The notes beneath the pieces are model-generated. The model did no database searches. It saw only the letters and a program-made list of their open reading frames with translations, and was not told the origin of the DNA. The position numbers and the translations under genes were made by a program. Below are positions 52,522-60,675 of a DNA stretch of 64,000 nt, in pieces. Within the stretch, counting starts at the first letter, position 1. Each line of letters opens with the position of its first letter. Source of the DNA: CAINEC01 sp046052065 (GTDB lineage Bacteria; Bacteroidota; Bacteroidia; AKYH767-A; OLB10); the NCBI GenBank assembly GCA_046052065.1, contig JBJOND010000002.1:31248-95247 (forward strand), in the 5' to 3' direction.

Positions 52522-53545
52522 AATAGCATTTACCTGTTTACTGATTTTTTTTTCATTGCTGATGCTTAGCCTTCAGCAGAATAATTCTAATAATTTTGAA
52601 TGGCCATCTAAAGTTTACAAGTCAGATTCAAATTGTATTGATGAACTTCAATTCCTAGGAAAAGTTTTGTTTTATGATCCTGTTTTGTCATTAGATAGCA
52701 GTACAAGTTGTTCCTCTTGTCATTCGCCTTTTAATGCTTTCGCACATACTGATCATACATTGAGTCATGGAATCGATAATAAAATCGGGTTCAGAAATGC
52801 TCCTGCATTATTCAATCTGGCTTATCAACCAAATTTTATGTGGGATGGTGCCATAAATCACCTCGACATGCAGTCTTTAGCGCCCATCACAAATCCAGAT
52901 GAAATGCATGAATCAATTGCGCATGTTGTAGAGAAATTAAACACTCAACAATTCTATCGCACACTTTATTATCAAGCTTTTAAGGATTCCGTCATTTCAG
53001 GTACAAAGACATTAAAAGCAATTGCAGCGTTCTTAGCATCCATCGAAAGTAAAAATGCTAAATACGATTTAGTGATGAATGGAGAAACCCAATTTACGCT
53101 ACAAGAAAAAAATGGACTTGAATTGTTTTCAAAGCATTGTACGAGTTGTCATACTCCACCATTGTTTACCAATTATGCATTTAAAAACAACGGTTTGATG
53201 CCAGATGCTGTTTTAAAAGATGGAGGAAGAATTCGTCAAACGAAACAACCAAATGATTCATTAAAATTTAGAGTCCCTACCCTACGCAATATTGAATATA
53301 CTTTCCCATACATGCATGATGGACGCTATAAAACGCTGACGGAAGTTTTGAACTTCTACATTGGCAACACTCATAAAAATCCGATGATGGCGAATGAATT
53401 AAATACAGTAACTTATATAAGCGCAAATGAAAAAGTTGATCTTACTGCATTTCTACTGACATTAAGCGATAAGCAATTTCTTTTTGATAAGCGATATGCC
53501 TATCCGAAAGCTCAAATCGACTCTCTAAGAATTATTAATCAGTAA
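52511..53545 (+). CDS. MauG/MbnH-like dihaem cytochrome c peroxidase
   Basis: The protein of about 344 residues has a membrane-type N-terminus (MKNKIAFTCLLIFFSLL) and two c-type haem motifs, TSCSSCHSP and HCTSCHTPP, with the fold of cytochrome c peroxidase/MauG (FYDPVLS, HGIDNKIGFRNAPAL, YMHDGRYKTL). In MbnH and MauG these enzymes oxidise a Trp of a partner protein rather than only peroxide. The first start that gives a signal segment is TTG at 52511, overlapping the MbnP stop by 11 nt. A YHYH protein gene follows. Confidence 0.85.
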   Translation: MKNKIAFTCLLIFFSLLMLSLQQNNSNNFEWPSKVYKSDSNCIDELQFLGKVLFYDPVLSLDSSTSCSSCHSPFNAFAHTDHTLSHGIDNKIGFRNAPALFNLAYQPNFMWDGAINHLDMQSLAPITNPDEMHESIAHVVEKLNTQQFYRTLYYQAFKDSVISGTKTLKAIAAFLASIESKNAKYDLVMNGETQFTLQEKNGLELFSKHCTSCHTPPLFTNYAFKNNGLMPDAVLKDGGRIRQTKQPNDSLKFRVPTLRNIEYTFPYMHDGRYKTLTEVLNFYIGNTHKNPMMANELNTVTYISANEKVDLTAFLLTLSDKQFLFDKRYAYPKAQIDSLRIINQ

Positions 53546-53603
53546 TTGTCGCAAGTAAAAAAACCATATGGCTACTAAGTCAATTCATATAACCTATTCA
53601 AAC

Positions 53604-54977
53604 ATGAAAAAACTAATTTTAACAGTAACGCTATCATTTATTGGTTCGATCACGTTAGCTCAAGGACCAGAAATCACTTCTTGGTTGCTGAACACAAACG
53701 GGGCTTTAGGACGACATTATGTGAATGGCAATTCAACTCCAATTCAAGATGCTGATTCTGTAAATGTCAAAACAGTTTTATATTCGACTAATTGGGTATA
53801 TGTGAGAGCCAATGGAGTACCTTCCTATATTACAGGTCCTTTTTTAGATGGTAATCCTTCTTTTACAACAAGTCAAAATGCAATTTTAAAAATAGCTAGA
53901 AATCCTGTACAAAATACAGGTACTTCTACTGCTACCAATGGAGGCAACATCGGAATTTTCATTAATGGAGTAGCGTTATTTGACTATCGTGATGGTGTTG
54001 CTTGGAATGCTACTTCCAATTCACTTTGCGGAGGTCCGGGTAATCCTCCTTGTCCTGGTGGACCTGGAGCATCGATGGATTGGAATAGAGATGCTATTCG
54101 TGCAGAAAGAGCAGGATTCGATTGTGCAAAAGGACATCCTGCAATGGGTAATTATCATCATCATCAAAATCCGAGTGCTTTTAATCTTGATTTGAATGTA
54201 ATTTCTACGATTTGTAATTTATATGCTGCTGATGGATTATATGTGATTGATAGCACTACACATTCACCATTGATTGGCTATGCTTATGATGGATTTCCAA
54301 TATACGGTGCTTATGGCTATCAAAACACCAATGGTACAGGTGGAATTGTAAGAATGAAATCAGGATATCATTTACGTAACATCACAACAAGAACTACGAG
54401 CCCAACAGGCGCAACAGTTACTGCGGGTCCTGTTGTAAACACAACCTATCCCTTAGGTTATTTTAGAGAAGATTATGAATACATTGCTGCTCCAGGACAA
54501 CAAGATGTATTAGATGTTCACAATGGAAGATTTTGTGTAACGCCAGAATATCCTAATGGTATCTATTGTTATTTCGCAACTGTTGATTCAGTTTGGAATT
54601 CTGCTTATCCGTATGTGATTGGCCCTACTTTTTACGGAACAAAAACAGGAATAAAAGTAAATTCTATTACAGAACCTGTTTCTGTTTACACACCTGGTAC
54701 ATCCGGAATAAATGAAACTACTAACAATAATATTTACTTTAACGCATACCCTAATCCTTCTTCTGAATTTATAGCGGTACAGTTTAGCGGATTATTGCGA
54801 GAAGATATAACGGTGAGCCTATACGATTTAAACGGAAGATTACTTCAAGCACAAACGGTAGTTGCAGGAAGCACTATTGGCTATTTTGATGTGAGAACTT
54901 TGTATGCTGGGGAGTATATTTTGAAGTGTACTAATGATGAGTTTACTAGTCAGAAAAGAATTACCATTATAAAATAA
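53604..54977 (+). CDS. YHYH-domain secreted protein with T9SS sorting domain
   Basis: The protein of about 457 residues has a signal peptide (about 1-20), a YHYH domain (PF14240-type, about 145-345) with GNYHHHQNP, IGYAYDGFPIYGAYGYQ and HNGRFCVTPEYPNG, and a type-A T9SS sorting domain (about 377-457; NAYPNPSSEF, GEYILKCTND). The His-rich motif suggests metal (copper) binding. The start at 53604 (MKKLILTVTL) is taken for the signal peptide. It forms an operon with the MbnP and dihaem genes. Confidence 0.85.
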   Translation: MKKLILTVTLSFIGSITLAQGPEITSWLLNTNGALGRHYVNGNSTPIQDADSVNVKTVLYSTNWVYVRANGVPSYITGPFLDGNPSFTTSQNAILKIARNPVQNTGTSTATNGGNIGIFINGVALFDYRDGVAWNATSNSLCGGPGNPPCPGGPGASMDWNRDAIRAERAGFDCAKGHPAMGNYHHHQNPSAFNLDLNVISTICNLYAADGLYVIDSTTHSPLIGYAYDGFPIYGAYGYQNTNGTGGIVRMKSGYHLRNITTRTTSPTGATVTAGPVVNTTYPLGYFREDYEYIAAPGQQDVLDVHNGRFCVTPEYPNGIYCYFATVDSVWNSAYPYVIGPTFYGTKTGIKVNSITEPVSVYTPGTSGINETTNNNIYFNAYPNPSSEFIAVQFSGLLREDITVSLYDLNGRLLQAQTVVAGSTIGYFDVRTLYAGEYILKCTNDEFTSQKRITIIK

Positions 54978-54993
54978 GTACAAAACTTGAAAA

Positions 54994-55079
54994 TTTGCTC
55001 GCGAGGAGGTCCCTGAGGGACTCGAAAGGCTTCGCGATGTGCTAATATGCTACCGATCCCGATGAATCGGGACTGGATT
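54994..55079. repeat. G+C-rich nested-palindrome element
   Basis: About 59% G+C by hand count over 55000-55075, against mostly A+T-rich surroundings. It contains TCGCGA twice (54999-55004, 55032-55037), which can pair, an inner stem GTCCC/GGGAC (55009-55013, 55017-55021) and TCCCGAT/ATCGGGA (55057-55063, 55066-55072). It codes for nothing and has the look of a REP/MITE-type intergenic repeat. Confidence 0.55.
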
Positions 55080-55091
55080 GACTAATAAAAC

Positions 55092-55124
55092 AAAATCCGC
55101 TTTCTTTATTTGAGAGTGGATTTT
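55092..55124 (+). terminator. Hairpin after the YHYH operon, possible terminator
   Basis: AAAATCCGCTTTC (55092-55104) pairs with GAGAGTGGATTTT (55112-55124), thirteen pairs with two G-U. It is followed by TTTTAC, so a weak T-tail; it may end the MbnP operon. Confidence 0.45.
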
Positions 55125-55126
55125 AC

Positions 55127-55156
55127 ATCAAGGATATGTTTAAACCCATCCTTGAT
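55127..55156. repeat. Second hairpin with GTTTAAAC core
   Basis: ATCAAGGAT (55127-55135) pairs with ATCCTTGAT (55148-55156). The loop holds GTTTAAAC, itself palindromic, also found in the next hairpin. Confidence 0.5.
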
Positions 55157-55177
55157 TAAATAAAAAATCATTTATCA

Positions 55178-55205
55178 GGGAAAGGTTTAAACCTTTCCCT
55201 TTTTT
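55178..55205 (+). terminator. Perfect 22-nt palindrome with T-run
   Basis: A perfect palindrome at 55178-55199 (GGGAAAGG arms, TTTAAA centre) is followed by TTTTTT at 55200-55205. It is a strong intrinsic terminator and lies 25 nt before the methyltransferase start. Confidence 0.7.
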
Positions 55206-55230
55206 AGTAATTTTACCCAATAGATTTATC

Positions 55231-56412
55231 GTGATTTTAGTAGCCAAGACATTTGCCGGATGTGAGTCCATTTTAGCGGAAGAGTTAGCCCAATTAGGTG
55301 CCACCAACATTCGTGAATTAACAAGAGCCGTTGAGTTTGAAGGTGATCAGGCCCTTATGTATAAAGCTAATTTGCATTGCCGTACTGCCCTTCGTATACT
55401 TAAACCTTATACTACTTTTGAAGCTTCTGATGAGGAAATGTTGTATGAAAATATTCAGGCAATCGATTGGAGTGAGCATTTTTCGTTAGAACAAACTTTT
55501 GCGATTAACACTACGCTTAACCTATCTAACCTCACCCATTCTCAATATGTTTCGCTAAAAGCAAAGGATGCGATTGTGGATCAGTTCAGAGATAAATATG
55601 ATGATCGTCCGAATGTAGATACCGAACAACCTGACTTACGCATTCACTTACATATCTACGATAATCAGTGTACGCTTTCTTTTGATAGTTCGGGAGAATC
55701 ACTGCATAAACGTGGCTATCGCGATTATACCAATCAAGCACCATTGAACGAAGCACTAGCTGCTGCGCTCGTCATTACAAGTGGTTGGGATAAAGAAAGT
55801 ACGCTAGCAGATTATATGTGCGGTAGTGGTACAATCCTGATTGAAGCCGCAATGATCATGCGCAATATTGCACCGAATAAATTCAAGCATCGCTTCGGAT
55901 TTGAAACCTGGAAAGACTATGATGCTAAATTGTGGAAGTCGATTTATAACGATGCTATCTACAATGAAAAACCTGCTGGAGCAGTCAAACTATATGGTTC
56001 TGATATCAGCGGCGCTGTAATTGAAAAAGCAAAAGAGAATATTGAAAATGCAGGATTGAGTGACACGATTATCGTTCGTAAAAATCCGTTTGAGCGTTTT
56101 AAAAAACCTAGTGATACAGGCACATTGATATGCAATCCTCCTTACGGATTAAGAATAGAACCCAAAGATATTTTAGCCATGTATCAGAAAATGGGTGATG
56201 TGATGAAGCAAGAATTGAAAGGCTGGACCTGTTGGATTTTCACAGGTAATTTAGAAGTCGCAAAATTTATCGGACTACGTACTACTCGTAAAATTCCATT
56301 GTACAACGGACCTATTGAATGTCGTTTTTTGAAGTACGAGATTTACGATGGTTCTAAGAAAGCGAAAAAACAAAATGCTGAAGAAGAATTAAATTCTAAC
56401 GAAGAATTATAA
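55231..56412 (+). CDS. THUMP-domain RNA methyltransferase (RlmL N-terminal/TrmN-like)
   Basis: A 393-residue class I SAM-dependent methyltransferase. The N-terminal THUMP domain (about 50-160) binds RNA; the MTase domain has YMCGSGTILIEAA (motif I), GSDISG (motif II) and NPPYGLRIE (motif IV, NPPY, N-methylation of a base amine). This matches the m2G-type 23S rRNA enzymes (RlmL-type). It starts at GTG (MILVAKTFAG) behind a terminator. The 3' end overlaps the SRPBCC gene by 6 nt. Confidence 0.88.
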   Translation: MILVAKTFAGCESILAEELAQLGATNIRELTRAVEFEGDQALMYKANLHCRTALRILKPYTTFEASDEEMLYENIQAIDWSEHFSLEQTFAINTTLNLSNLTHSQYVSLKAKDAIVDQFRDKYDDRPNVDTEQPDLRIHLHIYDNQCTLSFDSSGESLHKRGYRDYTNQAPLNEALAAALVITSGWDKESTLADYMCGSGTILIEAAMIMRNIAPNKFKHRFGFETWKDYDAKLWKSIYNDAIYNEKPAGAVKLYGSDISGAVIEKAKENIENAGLSDTIIVRKNPFERFKKPSDTGTLICNPPYGLRIEPKDILAMYQKMGDVMKQELKGWTCWIFTGNLEVAKFIGLRTTRKIPLYNGPIECRFLKYEIYDGSKKAKKQNAEEELNSNEEL

Positions 56413-56790
56413 TTCATCTAAAAATTCGCAAACAGAAGCAAAGTAAGATTCTACCCAACCTTCTGTGATATTTTCAAAATGCTCATCAGGAATGTTCGTA
56501 TGACGTAACTCAATCGAAGTTCCATCATCAGCTGCATGAAGCTTGATTGTAACGATACTTGGTTCTTCTTGCTCATCAAAATACCATTGCTGTTGAATCA
56601 TTTTATTCTTCTCAAAAGCAAGGTTTTTACCGGTGATACTTCCCTCCCACAATGAAAATTCAGACTCAGGAGTTTCAGACATCGTAGCCTCCTCACCCGA
56701 CCATAGTTCGATGACCATTGGATTTGTTAGCGCATTATAAACATCAGCTGGAGATGCAGAAGTTGTAAAGTACTTTTTAAAATCTTTCAT
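56407..56790 (-). CDS. SRPBCC (AHSA1-like/START) domain protein
   Basis: A 127-residue one-domain protein of the SRPBCC fold (FTTSASPADVYNALTNP, MIQQQWYFDEQEEPSIVTI, GWVESYFASVCEFLDEL). Such proteins bind hydrophobic ligands in a cavity or act as Hsp90 activator-like domains. The start is close (3 nt) behind a perfect -7 box TATTTTTG, so the mRNA may be leaderless. It is convergent with the methyltransferase gene (6-nt overlap). Confidence 0.85.
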   Translation of the reverse strand: MKDFKKYFTTSASPADVYNALTNPMVIELWSGEEATMSETPESEFSLWEGSITGKNLAFEKNKMIQQQWYFDEQEEPSIVTIKLHAADDGTSIELRHTNIPDEHFENITEGWVESYFASVCEFLDEL

Positions 56791-56793
56791 TCA

Positions 56794-56801
56794 CAAAAAT
56801 A
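56794..56801 (-). promoter_or_regulatory. -7 box immediately before the SRPBCC gene
   Basis: TATTTTTG on the minus strand. TGA separates it from the ATG at 56790. Confidence 0.45.
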
Positions 56802-56825
56802 ACTTTTATCTTACAATTAACGGCA

Positions 56826-56853
56826 TTGCATAAGTACATTTCAATTAACTTTG
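56826..56853 (+). promoter_or_regulatory. Promoter of the PLD-PIG-L-MFS run
   Basis: TTG (56826-56828), 17 nt, then TAACTTTG (56846-56853). The ATG at 56871 follows 17 nt later. An in-frame TTG at 56826 is the -33 element itself and not the start. Confidence 0.6.
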
Positions 56854-56870
56854 CTTTACATCCAACCACA

Positions 56871-58232
56871 ATGAAATTACACCATTTTTTACTTGTCTGC
56901 CTGTTATTTTTATCTATTACTAAGAAATCGTATACTCAGTCGGTTAAAGTATATTTTAATCAACCCATCAATTCATCTGTTTCAAATGGAACTACTGCTG
57001 TTTATTTGAATGATACATTTGATGACACCATAGCTGCGTATATCAATAGAGCGATGTACTCCATAGATATCGCCATGTACAATTTTACTACTGGAACAAA
57101 TACCGATAACATCGGACAAGCTGTTAATGATGCATATAACAGAGGAGTGCAAATTAGATGGATTTATAATAGCAGTTCGTCGAATTCAGGACTAACATCC
57201 TTAAATGTAAATATTCCAACTTTAGGAAGTCCTTCCTCTTCACAGTATGGTATCATGCATAATAAATTCATGGTCATCGATATCAATCATCCCGACACTT
57301 CGAAAACAATTGTATTTTCTGGGTCATGCAATTGGACAGAGCAGCAATTAGTAAACGACTATAACAATATTGTTTTTATTCAAAGTAAAACAGTAGCGCA
57401 AGCATTTTTAACTGAGTTTAATGAAATGTGGGGAGATACAGGATTGCAGCCGAATCCAGGCAATTCAAAATTTGGATCTTTCAAAACAAATAACACCCAA
57501 CATATTTTTAATGTTGATGGTAAGCAATTAGAAGTCTATTTTTCACCAAGTGATCAAACAGAATCGCAATTACTAAATATTATTAGCTCTGCAAATACAA
57601 ATTTAAATTTTGGTGTTTATGCATTTACAAGAACTGGAGTAGCTGATAGTATTATTGCCTCCCATTTAAGAGGTGTTTATGTAGCAGGAATAATAGACAA
57701 CTTTAGCTCTAGTTATTCGCCTAAATCAATGCTAGCGCCTTATCTAATGAATCAGTTATTGACATTTACATTGACCTATGTTTATCATCATAAGTTTGTA
57801 CTGGCAGATGCATGTAATAACAATAGCGATCCAACTGTTGGTAGCGGTTCACATAACTGGTCGTTAAGTGCAGAAACAAGAAATGATGAGAATTTTATCA
57901 TTTTTCATGATGCTGATATCACCAATCAATTTTACCAGTCATTCTATGCAAGCGCTTTATTACTTGGATTAACAATTCCACCTTGCAATACAATAGCAGG
58001 AATAGAAAATGAACAATTCATAACGCCGAGTATATACCCTAATCCGATTTTAACCGATTTTAAAATTGATGGTATTGAAAATTATAACTGGCTTTTGAAA
58101 AATCAACTAGGACAATCAATAAAAAGCGGAAATCAAACATCAACTAGTTTACAAGATTTACCAAGCGGACTTTATTTTATAGAAGTCAAGCATAAAAATC
58201 AATCTTACAATTATCGAATAATAAAGAAATGA
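56871..58232 (+). CDS. Phospholipase D-like secreted protein with T9SS sorting domain
   Basis: The protein of about 453 residues has a signal peptide (about 1-22), and two HKD (HxKxxxxD) motifs, MHNKFMVID (about 140) and YHHKFVLAD (about 305), followed by GSCNW and GSHNWS, as in the PLD/Nuc superfamily. It can be a nuclease, phospholipase or transphosphatidylase. A type-A T9SS sorting domain ends the protein (about 377-453; SIYPNPILTDFKI, LPSGLYFIEV). The next gene starts in a 4-nt overlap (ATGA), so this is a run with the PIG-L deacetylase. Confidence 0.88.
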   Translation: MKLHHFLLVCLLFLSITKKSYTQSVKVYFNQPINSSVSNGTTAVYLNDTFDDTIAAYINRAMYSIDIAMYNFTTGTNTDNIGQAVNDAYNRGVQIRWIYNSSSSNSGLTSLNVNIPTLGSPSSSQYGIMHNKFMVIDINHPDTSKTIVFSGSCNWTEQQLVNDYNNIVFIQSKTVAQAFLTEFNEMWGDTGLQPNPGNSKFGSFKTNNTQHIFNVDGKQLEVYFSPSDQTESQLLNIISSANTNLNFGVYAFTRTGVADSIIASHLRGVYVAGIIDNFSSSYSPKSMLAPYLMNQLLTFTLTYVYHHKFVLADACNNNSDPTVGSGSHNWSLSAETRNDENFIIFHDADITNQFYQSFYASALLLGLTIPPCNTIAGIENEQFITPSIYPNPILTDFKIDGIENYNWLLKNQLGQSIKSGNQTSTSLQDLPSGLYFIEVKHKNQSYNYRIIKK

Positions 58233-60673
58233 AAAAGGGTTTAATTCTATTGTTGCTTTTAATAACTAAGTTATATGCTTTTTCTCAGATGCATTTTTCT
58301 TTGCGAGAGGATTTGTTAAAGTTAAAGAACACAACCACCATTTTATATCTTGCTGCACATCCTGATGATGAAAATAATTTACTGATTGGTTATTTAGCAA
58401 AAGGAAAACATTATCGGACAATTTATCTTTCGTTAACGCGTGGTGATGGTGGGCAGAATTTAATTGGTACAGAACAAGGTCCTGAGTTAGGAATTTTAAG
58501 AACACAAGAATTATTAAAAGCACGAAGCACAGATGGCGGTGAACAATTATTTAGTCACGCCTATGATTTCGGATTTTCTAAATCTGCAGAAGAAACATTT
58601 GAACATTGGGACCAAGGAGCTTTATTAAAAGATGTAATTCAAGCAATTCGTATTACTCAACCAGATGTAATTGTATGTCGTTTTCCTGCTGATACGCGTG
58701 CTGGTCACGGACATCATATTGCTAGTGCCATGCTTGCTAAAATAGCTTATTCGTTAGCCGGAGATGAGAACTATAAAATCTATTTGTATCCTGAATTAAA
58801 TCCTTTAAAATCAAACGAACTTATTAATTTGAAGCCATGGAAATCGAATGCCTTACTTTGGAACACTTTCGATAAAAATGATTCTACAAATACAGACTCA
58901 TTAATTAAAGTATCCATTGCTGGTATCGATTCATCAACAGGAAAGACTTTTCAAGAATTAGCTGCGGATAGTCGCTCGATGCATAAATGTCAAGGATTTG
59001 GTGTTGCTCCTGATTATACATCAACTCAAGAATACTTTGAAATTATTGAGAGGAAGGATTCTACAACTACTATTGATTTAGACCATTTAAAAAATCAAAA
59101 ATGGTTGCAAGAAAAAAATGGAAAACAAATTATTAAAAGCATTGATGATTTGATAAACAATGAACGAAACTATTCTTTTGAAACAACGCTTGATAAATTA
59201 TTTGCCCTACGCAATCAATTAAAAACAATTGATGATAAAGAGCTAAGAAATAATAAAATGGAACAAATAGAGAGTATTATAAAAAACTATTCTCAGCTTC
59301 GTATTTCTTGTTTTGCAAATGACGAACGTTACGGGATTAATGAATCGCTACAATTTACACTTGCTGTTTTCAATCCGCAACCTACAACCACCTTCCAATT
59401 AATTGCAAACAATGATTTAATTCCAGTAGCTCCGTTGCAAAATGTTTCATTGCCAAAATCAATTATAGCTTACATCACTTCACAACCTTTCTGGTTATCT
59501 AAACCTATTCAACAGGATTTATTTTCTTTTAATCAGAATGGATTAATTCATGGTAATAATTTGAATAGCCATGTATATAACTTGCAATTAATCTGGAAGA
59601 AAGATACACTTAATTGGAACGTCCCAATCAACTATCAATATGTAAATCCAAATTCTGGAGAAGAAAAACGCTCGTTAATTATTTGTGATGGTGTTTATTC
59701 TGCTTCAGTCACAAGTACTTTATCATTTCAAAACAACAATACGAATAAAGTCACGATACAACTAACTAATCCATATAATAAGCCTTATCAATGTCGTATT
59801 AAACCTGTGTTTTCAAACAACGAATATCAATCGTTGCAAAATGATACAATGATTCGTTTTTCTTCAAAAGGAGAAACCAAGGTAATTACTTTCGATATAC
59901 TTAAAAGCAATCTTGCATTAAAAACTGATTTAAGTTTTGCAATCATCGATAGTATTCAAACTTATACTTTAAGTGAGCTTCGTGAAATTCAATATCCGCA
60001 TATTGATAAGCAACATTATTTCAAGCCTGTTACGATTCAATTACTGAATCCTTCATTTATTATCAAGACAGGAAAAGTAGCCTATCTGATGGGTAGCGGT
60101 GATAAGATTCCTGATGTTTTGAAAGCACTCGGAATTGAAGTTGATGTTTTTAAAGAAAACGATTTAGCCAAGTTGGATGTAAACCAATATAAAGTAATCA
60201 TAGCGGGCATACGTTTATACAATACGAATAAGGAAATTCACACACTGCACAACAAGCTAAACGAGTTTATTTTTAATGGAGGCAAATACATCGTACAGTA
60301 TAATACCTCTAAGGAAAATGAAATTGGCCCTTACCCTTTTAAGGTTGGAAAAAGCAGAGTAACGGAAGAATATTCTACTGTAACCATTACAGATTCTTTA
60401 TGTAAAGAGTTAAATTACCCGAATAAAATTACAACTAGCGACTTCAATAATTGGATTCATGAACGTGGAATTTATTTCGTAGAAAATATTGATTCGAATT
60501 TCATTGCTCCATTGCAGATGAATGATCGAAAAGAAAATCCACATACGGGAAGCTTAATCATCGCTAACTATGGAAAGGGAAAATTCATTTATACAGGTAT
60601 ATCCTTCTTCCGACAATTACCGGCACATGTTGAAGGAGCCACTAAATTATTTCTGAATCTGATTGCTGAGTAA
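58229..60673 (+). CDS. Large PIG-L/LmbE-type deacetylase, exported
   Basis: The 814-residue protein has a short signal peptide and an N-terminal PIG-L domain (about 35-250): AHPDDE at 43-48, GDGGQNLIGTEQGPELG, and the distal GHGHHIAS near 159-166. These give the Zn-binding H-D...H of LmbE/PIG-L deacetylases, which act on N-acetylglucosaminyl or similar sugars. The large C-terminal part (about 400-814) has beta-sandwich regions of no family I can name and a segment near 600-720 like a GATase1 or ThuA-like domain (VIIAGIRLYNTNKE, GGKYIVQYNT). It overlaps the PLD gene by 4 nt. Confidence 0.85.
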   Translation: MKKGLILLLLLITKLYAFSQMHFSLREDLLKLKNTTTILYLAAHPDDENNLLIGYLAKGKHYRTIYLSLTRGDGGQNLIGTEQGPELGILRTQELLKARSTDGGEQLFSHAYDFGFSKSAEETFEHWDQGALLKDVIQAIRITQPDVIVCRFPADTRAGHGHHIASAMLAKIAYSLAGDENYKIYLYPELNPLKSNELINLKPWKSNALLWNTFDKNDSTNTDSLIKVSIAGIDSSTGKTFQELAADSRSMHKCQGFGVAPDYTSTQEYFEIIERKDSTTTIDLDHLKNQKWLQEKNGKQIIKSIDDLINNERNYSFETTLDKLFALRNQLKTIDDKELRNNKMEQIESIIKNYSQLRISCFANDERYGINESLQFTLAVFNPQPTTTFQLIANNDLIPVAPLQNVSLPKSIIAYITSQPFWLSKPIQQDLFSFNQNGLIHGNNLNSHVYNLQLIWKKDTLNWNVPINYQYVNPNSGEEKRSLIICDGVYSASVTSTLSFQNNNTNKVTIQLTNPYNKPYQCRIKPVFSNNEYQSLQNDTMIRFSSKGETKVITFDILKSNLALKTDLSFAIIDSIQTYTLSELREIQYPHIDKQHYFKPVTIQLLNPSFIIKTGKVAYLMGSGDKIPDVLKALGIEVDVFKENDLAKLDVNQYKVIIAGIRLYNTNKEIHTLHNKLNEFIFNGGKYIVQYNTSKENEIGPYPFKVGKSRVTEEYSTVTITDSLCKELNYPNKITTSDFNNWIHERGIYFVENIDSNFIAPLQMNDRKENPHTGSLIIANYGKGKFIYTGISFFRQLPAHVEGATKLFLNLIAE

Positions 60674-60675
60674 CA

